Source: an uncultured Eubacteriales bacterium
Lineage (GTDB): Bacteria; Bacillota; Clostridia; Oscillospirales; Acutalibacteraceae
Direction: 5' to 3'
Assembly (NCBI GenBank): GCA_900320235.1
Contig: ONRO01000328.1
Span: 1 to 6,496 of the forward strand
DNA: 6,496 bases
A program made the position numbers and the translations under genes. The notes under the pieces were generated by a model. It was not told the origin of the DNA and ran no database searches. It was given only the letters and a program-made list of their open reading frames with translations. Shown here piece after piece: positions 1 to 5,313 of the stretch (positions are counted from its first letter, which is position 1; the number at the start of each line of letters is the position of its first letter).

Positions 1-1
1 A

Positions 2-1360
2 TTATATAAGCTTTTTGACTATCTCGTCTGTATGCATACCTCTTGAGCCTTTTACAAGAATTGTACAGCCGTCTGTCAGCAGTTCCCTGAGCTTTGCGTA
101 TGCCTCGTCATTGCTGTCTGCGGTGTATACCTCTTTGCAGCCGCAATCAAGTGCACCCTTTGCTGTGTTACGGGAATGTTCTCCGATCGCAATGAGAGTA
201 TCTATGCCGATCAAAGCCAGATGTTCGCCGACACCTCTGTGAAGTGCGGCGGACTGCTCTCCAAGCTCAAGCATATCCGCAAGAACTGCTATACTCTTTC
301 CCTTTGAAATACTTTTAAGCACATCGAGTGAAACTTTTGTAGCCTCCGGACTTGCATTGTAGCTGTCGTCAATCAGGGTAAAGCCTTCGCACTGATGGAT
401 CTGCTGGCGCATCGGAGCATTTTTGTAGGTGGAAAGACCGGCCTGTATCACATCGTCGTCAAGTCCGAGGTGACGTGCTATTGCAACTGCTGCAAGAGCG
501 TTTGTCACACTGTGTCTGCCAAGGGCAGGAATACTAAAGCTTCTTTCCCTTCCTGCACCGATGCATCTGAAGGTGGTTGAAAAGCCCTCAGTAACGATAT
601 CCTGAGCATGATAATCATTGTCGGTGCCTATGCCGAAGCTTACTGTGCCGAAGCTCTGCTTTCCGACAAGCTCTGCAAGAAGTGCGTCATCACCGTTGAC
701 AAAAAGTACGCTGTCAGGTGTGAAATGCTTTGTTATCCTGAATTTTTCCGCTCTGATATTTTCCTGAGTGCCCAGGTTTTCAATATGAGCAGTTCCAATA
801 TTTGTCATTACTGCAATGGACGGACGTGAAATATCACAGAGTCTGTCCATTTCTCCGAATTCGGAAATGCCCATTTCGATAACAGCTGCTTCATTTTCGT
901 CTGATATATCAAACATTGTGGACGGCATACCGATCTGACTGTTTTTATTGCCGCTTGTTTTCATTACATCAAAGCCCTTTGAAAGAGCTGCGGCGATCAT
1001 TTCCTTTGTGCTTGTCTTTCCGACGCTTCCTGTAACGCCGATAAGCTTCAGATCAGGAAATCCCGCCCTGTATGCTGCAGCAAGTCTTTGCAGTGCTGCG
1101 ATTGTATTGTCAACCTTGATAAAGGGTCTTTCTGCACCCTCGGGAGCGTCATATTCTGTAAAAGTAGCAGCACCATTTTCCATGCACTGCTCAATGAATT
1201 TATGTGCGTCAACTTTTTCGCCCCTGATAGGTACAAAAAGTGAACCGTCCGTTACGGCACGGCTGTCATACTGCACATTTGTCACCACTGTGTCAGGGTC
1301 GCCGCAAAGGAGCGTTCCGCCGACAGCATCTGTTATTTCTCTGACTGTCATTGATTTCAT
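2..1360 (-). CDS. murF: UDP-N-acetylmuramoyl-tripeptide--D-alanyl-D-alanine ligase (MurF)
   Basis: MurF is the cytoplasmic ATP-dependent ligase that adds D-Ala-D-Ala to the UDP-MurNAc-tripeptide, the last step before the lipid-linked stages of peptidoglycan synthesis. The 452-residue product has the usual length and the three Mur-ligase domains. The N-terminal UDP-substrate domain (about 1-100) has YDSRAV near 31. The central ATPase domain has the P-loop GVTGSVGKTST at 108-118, GNKNSQIGMP at 137-146, EMGISEFGEM at 162-171, MTNIGTAHIENLG at 185-197 and the likely carbamylated lysine in AEKF (K206). The C-terminal domain has DDSYNASP at 331-338 and VKGSRG at 436-441. The ATG at 1360 is preceded by AGGA with a 6-nt spacer, and the stop (TAA) lies at 4-2, so the gene is complete. 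It is last of three minus-strand genes seen here, and more cell-wall genes may follow beyond the window edge. Identification is secure. Confidence 0.97.
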   Translation of the reverse strand: MKSMTVREITDAVGGTLLCGDPDTVVTNVQYDSRAVTDGSLFVPIRGEKVDAHKFIEQCMENGAATFTEYDAPEGAERPFIKVDNTIAALQRLAAAYRAGFPDLKLIGVTGSVGKTSTKEMIAAALSKGFDVMKTSGNKNSQIGMPSTMFDISDENEAAVIEMGISEFGEMDRLCDISRPSIAVMTNIGTAHIENLGTQENIRAEKFRITKHFTPDSVLFVNGDDALLAELVGKQSFGTVSFGIGTDNDYHAQDIVTEGFSTTFRCIGAGRERSFSIPALGRHSVTNALAAVAIARHLGLDDDVIQAGLSTYKNAPMRQQIHQCEGFTLIDDSYNASPEATKVSLDVLKSISKGKSIAVLADMLELGEQSAALHRGVGEHLALIGIDTLIAIGEHSRNTAKGALDCGCKEVYTADSNDEAYAKLRELLTDGCTILVKGSRGMHTDEIVKKLI

Positions 1361-1366
1361 TAATAG

Positions 1367-1370
1367 TCCT
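1367..1370 (-). promoter_or_regulatory. Ribosome binding site of murF
   Basis: The minus strand reads GCAGGACTATTAATG. The AGGA core lies 6 nt before the ATG at 1360 and supports this start over the in-frame ATG three codons later. The site is weaker than those of the other genes in the window. Confidence 0.7.
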
Positions 1371-1388
1371 GCTTTCAGATTGATTTAA

Positions 1389-1423
1389 AGGGGATTTTGC
1401 CGTCTGCTGCGGCGAAATCCCCT
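1389..1423 (-). repeat. 14-bp inverted repeat (stem-loop) in the murE-murF gap
   Basis: Positions 1389-1402 pair with 1410-1423: AGGGGATTTTGCCG against CGGCGAAATCCCCT, 14 pairs including one G-U, around a 7-nt loop. On the minus strand (the direction of murE and murF transcription) the stem is followed by TTTAAATC rather than a run of T, so it is not a standard intrinsic terminator. It lies about 19 nt upstream of the murF ribosome binding site. It could stabilise the murE 3' end, partly attenuate murF, or be a short repetitive palindrome; the sequence alone does not decide. Confidence 0.75.
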
Positions 1424-1468
1424 GCCCAGCCTTTATATACATGCCGGTTCTAAATTTTTTGTTTTGTC

Positions 1469-1482
1469 TGCGCTTCGGCGCA
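1469..1482. repeat. Short hairpin with TTCG loop just after murE
   Basis: TGCGC at 1469-1473 pairs with GCGCA at 1478-1482 around TTCG; read on the minus strand the loop is CGAA. It lies 9 bp past the murE stop codon. On the minus strand it is followed by an A-rich stretch, not T, so it does not look like a terminator for murE. Read on the plus strand the T-rich stretch is before the stem, which is also wrong for a terminator. Confidence 0.55.
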
Positions 1483-1491
1483 ATAATGGAT

Positions 1492-2949
1492 CTACATTGA
1501 AGAAAGAATACCGGCGATGACCTCACGTTCGTCATAGTGAGTCTTTTTGCCGTTTTTGTCCTGATAGTCCTCATGTCCCTTTCCGGCAAGTACGATGATA
1601 TCGCCGTCCTGTGCATTTTCTATGCAGTAGCGTATGGCATCTGTCCTGTCGGGGATGGTTACATATTTTCCGTCAGTCTTTTTGATTCCCACAAGGATGT
1701 CAGCGATTATATCATTAACATCCTCAAATCTGGAATTATCCTCGGTTATTACAGAAAGATCGGAAAGTCTGCCGGAGATCTCGCCCATTTCAAAGCGTCT
1801 GTCACGGGGACGGTTTCCGCCTGCACCGAAAAGTGTGATAAGTCTGTTCGGCTTGTATTCTTTGAGGGTAGTCAGGATATTTTCCATGCTGACCGCATTG
1901 TGTGCGTAATCGATCAGAAGAGTGTAATTTCCGGGAACCTTCACAGGTTCGACTCTTCCCTTGACCTTTGCCTCTTTCAGACCGTCATATACAGCCTGAT
2001 CCGGAATATTGAAATGACTGCATACAGCAGCCGCTGCAAGTGCATTGTGTACCGTGAACATACCCGGTGTTGCAACGTCAAGTGACATATTGAGCTTTCC
2101 GCTGACATCAAAGTGTACTCCGAGAAAGCCGGGTTTCGACAGAAGCTCTGCATTTGCTGCCCTGAGCTGAGCTTTTTCGCTGCAGCCGAAGGTTTCTATG
2201 CGGCAGGTATGATTTCTGACCATATCTTCCGCAGCCGGATCGTCAATATTGATGATGCCCGTTGTGCATTGTCTGAAAAGACGGGATTTACATTCGAGGT
2301 AATCCTCCATTGTAGGATGCTCGACTCCGCCGATATGATCGTGGGAGAAATTCGTGAAAATACCGTAATCAAATATAAATCCGTCTGTACGATGCCATTT
2401 TATGCCGAGTGAGGATGCTTCCATAACGCAGCATTTGCAGCCGTCGTCGATCATTGCACGAAGAGCCTTTTGTATTTCATAGGATTCGGGTGTTGTATTT
2501 GCCGTTTTGATGGTTTTGTCGCCGTAGAGTATTCCGAGGGTGCCGATGATACCTGTTTTTATCCCGCCCTTTTCAAGCACAGAGCGTATCATTGAGGCAG
2601 TCGTGGTTTTACCTTTTGTGCCGGTAATGCCGATTGTTGTAAGTGTGTCGGCAGGATTTCCGAAAAACTCAGCCGACATAAAGGCAAGAGCTTTTCTTGT
2701 ATCGTCAGTCTTTACCACAGCAGCACCGTCAATGCTGATATCATCACGGCTTACGATGACAGCAGCGGCGCCGTTGTTTACGGCATCCTGAGCAAATTTA
2801 TGTCCGTCAGCTGCTGAGCCGACAAGACATACAAAGGCACAGCCCTTTATGACTTTTCGTGAGTCATATATCACATCGGTGATATCGGTATCCGTATCTC
2901 CGGAAATTAGTGTATAATTGACTCTTGTAAGAAGTTTTTCAAGTTTCAA
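1492..2949 (-). CDS. murE: UDP-N-acetylmuramoyl-L-alanyl-D-glutamate--2,6-diaminopimelate ligase (MurE), divergent clostridial type
   Basis: MurE is the cytoplasmic ligase that adds the third stem residue to UDP-MurNAc-L-Ala-D-Glu using ATP. The 485-residue product has the family length. Motifs are YDSRKV at 28-33, the P-loop GITGTKGKTTT at 107-117, NTTPES at 151-156, MEASSLG at 176-182, FTNFSHDHIG at 198-207, a likely carbamylated lysine K221 in LECKSRLF, VHNALAAAA at 300-308, DYAHNAVSMENIL at 347-359, FGAGGNRPRDRR at 374-385, TEDNSRFED at 402-410 and AGKGHEDYQ at 455-463. DNSR at 404-407 stands where meso-diaminopimelate-adding enzymes have DNPR. The arginine that contacts the substrate is kept, so diaminopimelate is the likely substrate, but this is inference. 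The start codon is TTG, chosen because AAGGAG lies 9 nt upstream and the protein begins as MurE normally does. It lies 41 bp after the aldolase-like gene and 131 bp before murF. Confidence 0.95.
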   Translation of the reverse strand: MKLEKLLTRVNYTLISGDTDTDITDVIYDSRKVIKGCAFVCLVGSAADGHKFAQDAVNNGAAAVIVSRDDISIDGAAVVKTDDTRKALAFMSAEFFGNPADTLTTIGITGTKGKTTTASMIRSVLEKGGIKTGIIGTLGILYGDKTIKTANTTPESYEIQKALRAMIDDGCKCCVMEASSLGIKWHRTDGFIFDYGIFTNFSHDHIGGVEHPTMEDYLECKSRLFRQCTTGIINIDDPAAEDMVRNHTCRIETFGCSEKAQLRAANAELLSKPGFLGVHFDVSGKLNMSLDVATPGMFTVHNALAAAAVCSHFNIPDQAVYDGLKEAKVKGRVEPVKVPGNYTLLIDYAHNAVSMENILTTLKEYKPNRLITLFGAGGNRPRDRRFEMGEISGRLSDLSVITEDNSRFEDVNDIIADILVGIKKTDGKYVTIPDRTDAIRYCIENAQDGDIIVLAGKGHEDYQDKNGKKTHYDEREVIAGILSSM

Positions 2950-2958
2950 ATGTAAGAA

Positions 2959-2964
2959 CTCCTT
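2959..2964 (-). promoter_or_regulatory. Strong ribosome binding site deciding the TTG start of murE
   Basis: The minus strand reads AAGGAG followed by 9 nt and then TTG AAA CTT. No ATG in this frame lies near the expected N-terminus, so the Shine-Dalgarno site is what fixes the TTG start. No promoter is apparent in the 41-bp gap, so murE is probably co-transcribed with the aldolase-like gene. Confidence 0.8.
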
Positions 2965-2990
2965 TTTAAACTGGAATTAATTGCTGCATA

Positions 2991-3971
2991 TCAGAAAGAA
3001 TCCTTGTCGTAAAGATACTGATAGAATGCTGCGTAATCCTCACGCTTGTCAGCTGTGAACTGAATGGCATCACGGGGGTGCTGATTAAGTCTGCCTGTCA
3101 GAAGGTAGGGAATATCATAGCCCCATACAACACCGTCAGCTTTAAGCTTGTTGATATGCTTTTCTATGAATTTAAGCACGGGTGTAATGTGATATTTAGG
3201 ATTCTTGAGGAAACCGAGCAGAAGCTCAGTCGGGCAGTTTCCTGCGCCTCGGCCCATGCTGCTTACTGTTGAATCAAGGTAGCTTACGCCCATTGTTAGA
3301 GTTTCGATTGTATTTGCAAAAGCAAGCTGCTGATTGTTGTGAGCGTGGATACCGATTGACTTTCCGTATTTTTCTCCGCAGCTGATATATTTGTCAGCGA
3401 GTCTTCTCATCTGTTCGGGATAGAGAGAACCGTAGCTGTCAACTATGTAAATTGTGTCAACGCAGCTTTTTCCGATAAGCTCAAGTGCATCGTCAAGGTC
3501 GCTGTCGTTTGACTTTGAAACTGCCATTATATTTATAGTAGTTTCATAGCCCATTTTCTTGCAGTATTCCACAATTTCAAGTGCGGACGGAATTGTATGG
3601 ATATATGTAGCAACTCTGATGAGGTCGATGGGGCTGTTGGCTTTTTCGCAGATATCACGCTTGAAATTTGTTCTTCCGACATCAGCCATAGCGGAAATTT
3701 TAAGATCTGTATCGTTATCGCCTACGATATCGATAATATCCTGATCGTTGCAGAATTTCCATTTGCCGAATTTATCCACATCAAAAATATCCCTGTCGGC
3801 CTTGTAGCCGAATTCCATATAGTCCATTCCTGATCTGATATTTGTTTCATAGAGATCTTTTACGAATTCATCTGTGAATTCAAAATTGTTTACAAGACCT
3901 CCGTCTCTGAGCGTACAGTCTACGACCTTGATATCAGGTCTGAATGATACGAGTTCACCTTTTTTCTGCAT
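2991..3971 (-). CDS. HMGL-like (DRE-TIM) aldolase-family protein, substrate unknown
   Basis: This 326-residue protein belongs to the HMG-CoA lyase-like / DRE-TIM metallolyase superfamily, near the 4-hydroxy-2-oxovalerate aldolase branch. The signature VVDCTLRDGG is at 16-25 and carries the catalytic Arg-Asp pair (R22, D23). The metal-binding HAHNN is at 209-213, with DSYGSLYPEQ at 178-187 and the glycine-rich SSMGRGAGN at 237-245. The C-terminal part (about 265-326, with PYLLTGRLNQHPRDA at 288-302) replaces the longer communication domain of the catabolic aldolase. No acylating acetaldehyde dehydrogenase gene lies alongside, so a meta-cleavage role is unlikely. From general knowledge, relatives often sit near surface-polysaccharide genes, with no firmly known reaction. 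It is first in the operon with murE and murF. The ATG at 3971 is chosen because AAGGAG lies 9 nt before it; a longer form from a GTG at 4037 has no ribosome site and adds 22 residues not typical of the family. Confidence 0.88.
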   Translation of the reverse strand: MQKKGELVSFRPDIKVVDCTLRDGGLVNNFEFTDEFVKDLYETNIRSGMDYMEFGYKADRDIFDVDKFGKWKFCNDQDIIDIVGDNDTDLKISAMADVGRTNFKRDICEKANSPIDLIRVATYIHTIPSALEIVEYCKKMGYETTINIMAVSKSNDSDLDDALELIGKSCVDTIYIVDSYGSLYPEQMRRLADKYISCGEKYGKSIGIHAHNNQQLAFANTIETLTMGVSYLDSTVSSMGRGAGNCPTELLLGFLKNPKYHITPVLKFIEKHINKLKADGVVWGYDIPYLLTGRLNQHPRDAIQFTADKREDYAAFYQYLYDKDSF

Positions 3972-3980
3972 TTTTATCCT

Positions 3981-3986
3981 CTCCTT
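3981..3986 (-). promoter_or_regulatory. Ribosome binding site deciding the ATG at 3971
   Basis: The minus strand reads AAGGAGAGGATAAAAATG, giving a strong AAGGAG with a 9-nt spacer to the ATG at 3971. This supports the short form of the aldolase-like protein over the 348-residue extension. Confidence 0.8.
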
Positions 3987-3995
3987 ATTTACTGG

Positions 3996-4037
3996 GTGAT
4001 CCGGCTGAGCCGTGCAGACGTGAGTCATCCGGTTCAC
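3996..4037 (-). promoter_or_regulatory. Putative leader stem-loop upstream of the aldolase-murE-murF operon
   Basis: On the minus strand GTGAACCGG (4037-4029) can pair with CCGGATCAC (4004-3996): nine positions with one A-A mismatch, enclosing a 24-nt loop. It ends 9 nt before the AAGGAG ribosome site and lies within a leader of about 135 nt if transcription starts near 4107. I do not recognise a known riboswitch or T-box in it. It could modulate translation of the first gene, or have no function. Confidence 0.35.
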
Positions 4038-4113
4038 TGATCTTTTCAGAATTTCTTAGTTTTTATCTGACCTGTTGTCACGATATGCCCTTGGCTGTTC
4101 GGTTTATTTCAAC

Positions 4114-4141
4114 ATTATATCATACTAAGTTATAGAGTTAA
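4114..4141 (-). promoter_or_regulatory. Candidate extended -10 promoter for the aldolase-murE-murF operon
   Basis: On the minus strand TTAACT (4141-4136) and a perfect TATAAT (4119-4114) are separated by 16 nt. The -10 box is preceded by TGA, an extended -10 (TGn) element. The predicted start of transcription is near 4107, giving a leader of roughly 135 nt before the ATG at 3971. This is a sequence match only. Confidence 0.55.
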
Positions 4142-4169
4142 TTATACTCTATTTCTTCAAAAATTACAA
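4141..4169 (-). promoter_or_regulatory. Second candidate promoter, upstream and overlapping the first
   Basis: On the minus strand TTGTAA (4169-4164) and TATAAT (4146-4141) are separated by 17 nt. Its -10 box touches the -35 box of the downstream candidate promoter, so the two could not be occupied at the same time. It has no TGn extension and a weaker -35, so it is the less certain of the two. Confidence 0.35.
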
Positions 4170-4352
4170 TACTTTAGCGCTTTAAAGTTTATAAAAGTTA
4201 AGAAAGTTAAAAATGAGAATAAATAATAGCCTGATAACTGAAAACACAGACTGACTGGATAAATAAATGCTTCTGTATACAGTGCAGGCGGAGAGCAGGG
4301 CAGCTGAATCAGGCAGGTATGGAAAAAATATTTAAAAAATTCAATATACATC
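4142..4352. other. AT-rich central part of the divergent intergenic region
   Basis: No supported gene lies in these roughly 210 bp. The left edge overlaps the upstream mur-operon promoter. The rest is A-rich with short direct repeats (AAAGTTA twice near 4193-4208) and a 10-bp perfect palindrome CTGTATACAG at 4273-4282. It could hold binding sites for unknown regulators, but I can assign none. A 77-codon minus-strand frame from 4390 to 4157 has a TTG start with no ribosome site and no family resemblance. Confidence 0.4.
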
Positions 4353-4381
4353 TTGACACATAATACTGTGTGTGGTATAGT
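4353..4381 (+). promoter_or_regulatory. Near-consensus promoter of the padR operon
   Basis: A perfect TTGACA at 4353-4358 and TATAGT at 4376-4381 are separated by 17 nt, and the -10 box is preceded by TGG (an extended -10). Transcription should begin near 4388, giving a leader of under 20 nt before the GTG at 4405. This is the strongest promoter match in the window, as expected for a gene that must be held off by a repressor. Confidence 0.8.
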
Positions 4382-4387
4382 ATTATG
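4359..4387 (+). promoter_or_regulatory. Perfect inverted repeat, probable PadR autoregulatory operator
   Basis: CATAATACT at 4359-4367 and AGTATTATG at 4379-4387 form a perfect 9-bp inverted repeat with an 11-nt spacer. It begins one base after the -35 box and fully covers the -10 box. A dimeric winged-helix protein bound here would block RNA polymerase. PadR-family repressors usually bind dyads in their own promoters, so the first gene of this operon is the obvious candidate. Binding itself is inference. Confidence 0.65.
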
Positions 4388-4391
4388 CAAC

Positions 4392-4397
4392 AGGAGG
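4392..4397 (+). promoter_or_regulatory. Ribosome binding site deciding the GTG start of the PadR gene
   Basis: A full-consensus AGGAGG lies 7 nt before GTG at 4405. The protein beginning there starts with MDIQIKRGLLD, the normal start of PadR-family regulators. Confidence 0.85.
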
Positions 4398-4404
4398 TGT
4401 TAGC

Positions 4405-4725
4405 GTGGATATTCAGATAAAAAGAGGACTTCTTGATGTCTGTGTGCTTGCAGCGATCAAGTTTGAAGATTCATACGGCTACAAGATAATCAAGGATATA
4501 CAACCGTATCTGACGATATCGGAATCGACCCTTTATCCGATACTCAGAAGGCTTGAAGCGGCGGATATGCTTACGGTATATTCTGTTGAGCATAATGGAC
4601 GGCTGAGAAAGTATTACAGGATAAACGAGAAGGGACGCGAACGGCTTAATGAGTTCCGGACGGAAATGGATGAACTTGAGGCGATATTCAAATTTGTTAC
4701 AAGGGAGGAAAATAACAGTGACTAA
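4405..4725 (+). CDS. PadR-family transcriptional regulator
   Basis: This 106-residue protein is a short-form PadR winged-helix regulator, with the usual length of the compact subfamily. The family signature is clear: KRGLLDVCVLAAI at 6-18, DSYGYKIIKDI at 22-32, the recognition-helix region ISESTLYPILRRLE at 38-51, and the wing with NGRLRKYYRINEKGRE at 64-79. A C-terminal helix (about 80-98) would serve in dimerisation. It is first in an operon with a DUF1700 gene and a DUF4097 gene, a common arrangement in Firmicutes in which the PadR protein represses its own operon. The start is GTG, with AGGAGG 7 nt upstream. Its last 8 bases (GTGACTAA) contain the start of the next gene, so the two are probably translationally coupled. 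The inducing signal cannot be read from the sequence. Confidence 0.95.
   Translation: MDIQIKRGLLDVCVLAAIKFEDSYGYKIIKDIQPYLTISESTLYPILRRLEAADMLTVYSVEHNGRLRKYYRINEKGRERLNEFRTEMDELEAIFKFVTREENNSD
4703..4708 (+). promoter_or_regulatory. Ribosome binding site deciding the GTG start of the DUF1700 gene
   Basis: GGGAGG lies inside the end of the PadR gene, 9 nt before GTG at 4718. It supports this start over an ATG at 4649 in the same frame, which would overlap the PadR gene by 77 bp and add 23 residues unlike the family. Confidence 0.75.
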
Positions 4726-5311
4726 AGCGGAATTTATGCATCAGCTGAGAAAAATGACATCCTCAATGCCGCAGCAGGAGGCAGACAGATATACACAGTA
4801 TTACAGTGAAATGATAGATGATGCAGTAGAAGAAGGAATGAGTGAGCAGGAGGCTGTAAATTCTCTTGGAACGATGGATGAGATCGAGGCTTTCATAAGA
4901 GAAAACAGCACAATGCCGGCAGGGCAGAGCTTTCCGAGAGTGACACAGTATGTGCCGCAGGAAGTAAATAAAAAGAGACTGCCGGTGTGGGCGATAGTTC
5001 TGATAATAGTCGGGTTCCCGATATGGTTTTCGATACTTTGTGTGCTGTTCTCGGTTTACATATCCGGATGGGCAGTAATTGTATCGTTGTATGCAGCGGC
5101 TCTGTCTGTCGGCGTGAGCGGAATTGTGGTAGGAGCAGCAGGTTTCTTCATTGGTGATTTCGGAATAATAATGATGTTTCTCGGAGCAGGATTAGTATGT
5201 CTGGGTCTTTCAGTTCTTGCTTTTACAGGACTTATACAGCTGACAAAGCTTTATGTGAAGTTCACGGGATTTATCGTTAAAAAATGTATTGCTGCATTAA
5301 GGGGGAATTGA
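4718..5311 (+). CDS. DUF1700 / HAAS-domain integral membrane protein
   Basis: This 197-residue protein matches the DUF1700 pattern. The soluble helical N-terminal domain (about 1-62, the HAAS-type region) begins TKAEFMHQLRKM and has QEADRYTQYYSEMIDDAVEEGMSE-type sequence at 20-43, then SLGTMDEIEAFI at 49-60. A polar linker runs to about 87. A strongly hydrophobic C-terminal half (about 88-180) has probably three or four membrane-spanning helices, and a short basic tail (KKCIAALRGN) would be cytoplasmic. From general knowledge, such proteins occur beside PadR regulators and DUF4097 proteins and are thought to act at the membrane in envelope-related sensing or transport; no biochemical role is established. 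The GTG start overlaps the PadR stop region by 8 bp and the next gene starts 2 bp after its stop, so all three genes should be made together. Confidence 0.88.
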   Translation: MTKAEFMHQLRKMTSSMPQQEADRYTQYYSEMIDDAVEEGMSEQEAVNSLGTMDEIEAFIRENSTMPAGQSFPRVTQYVPQEVNKKRLPVWAIVLIIVGFPIWFSILCVLFSVYISGWAVIVSLYAAALSVGVSGIVVGAAGFFIGDFGIIMMFLGAGLVCLGLSVLAFTGLIQLTKLYVKFTGFIVKKCIAALRGN

Positions 5312-5313
5312 TC

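Noticed and set aside
395..1388. Plus-strand open frames across murF, such as 948-1388
   Set aside because: They lie antisense to a complete, motif-verified MurF gene and have no ribosome sites or family resemblance; they are shadow frames.
1431..1460. Possible internal promoter for murF (TATAAA on the minus strand near 1433-1438)
   Set aside because: No acceptable -35 box lies 16-18 nt upstream; the corresponding stretch is all A.
1537..2085. Plus-strand 182-codon frame across murE
   Set aside because: It is antisense to the MurE catalytic and C-terminal domains, with no ribosome site and no recognisable product; a shadow frame.
3972..4037. N-terminal extension of the aldolase-like protein from a GTG at 4037 (348 residues)
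   Set aside because: There is no ribosome site before 4037, the added 22 residues do not resemble the family, and the ATG at 3971 has AAGGAG at good spacing. The segment is better explained as leader RNA.
4157..4390. Minus-strand 77-codon hydrophobic frame in the intergenic region
   Set aside because: It has a TTG start without a ribosome site, overlaps the padR promoter and operator, lies in AT-rich DNA that yields hydrophobic residues by chance, and resembles no family.
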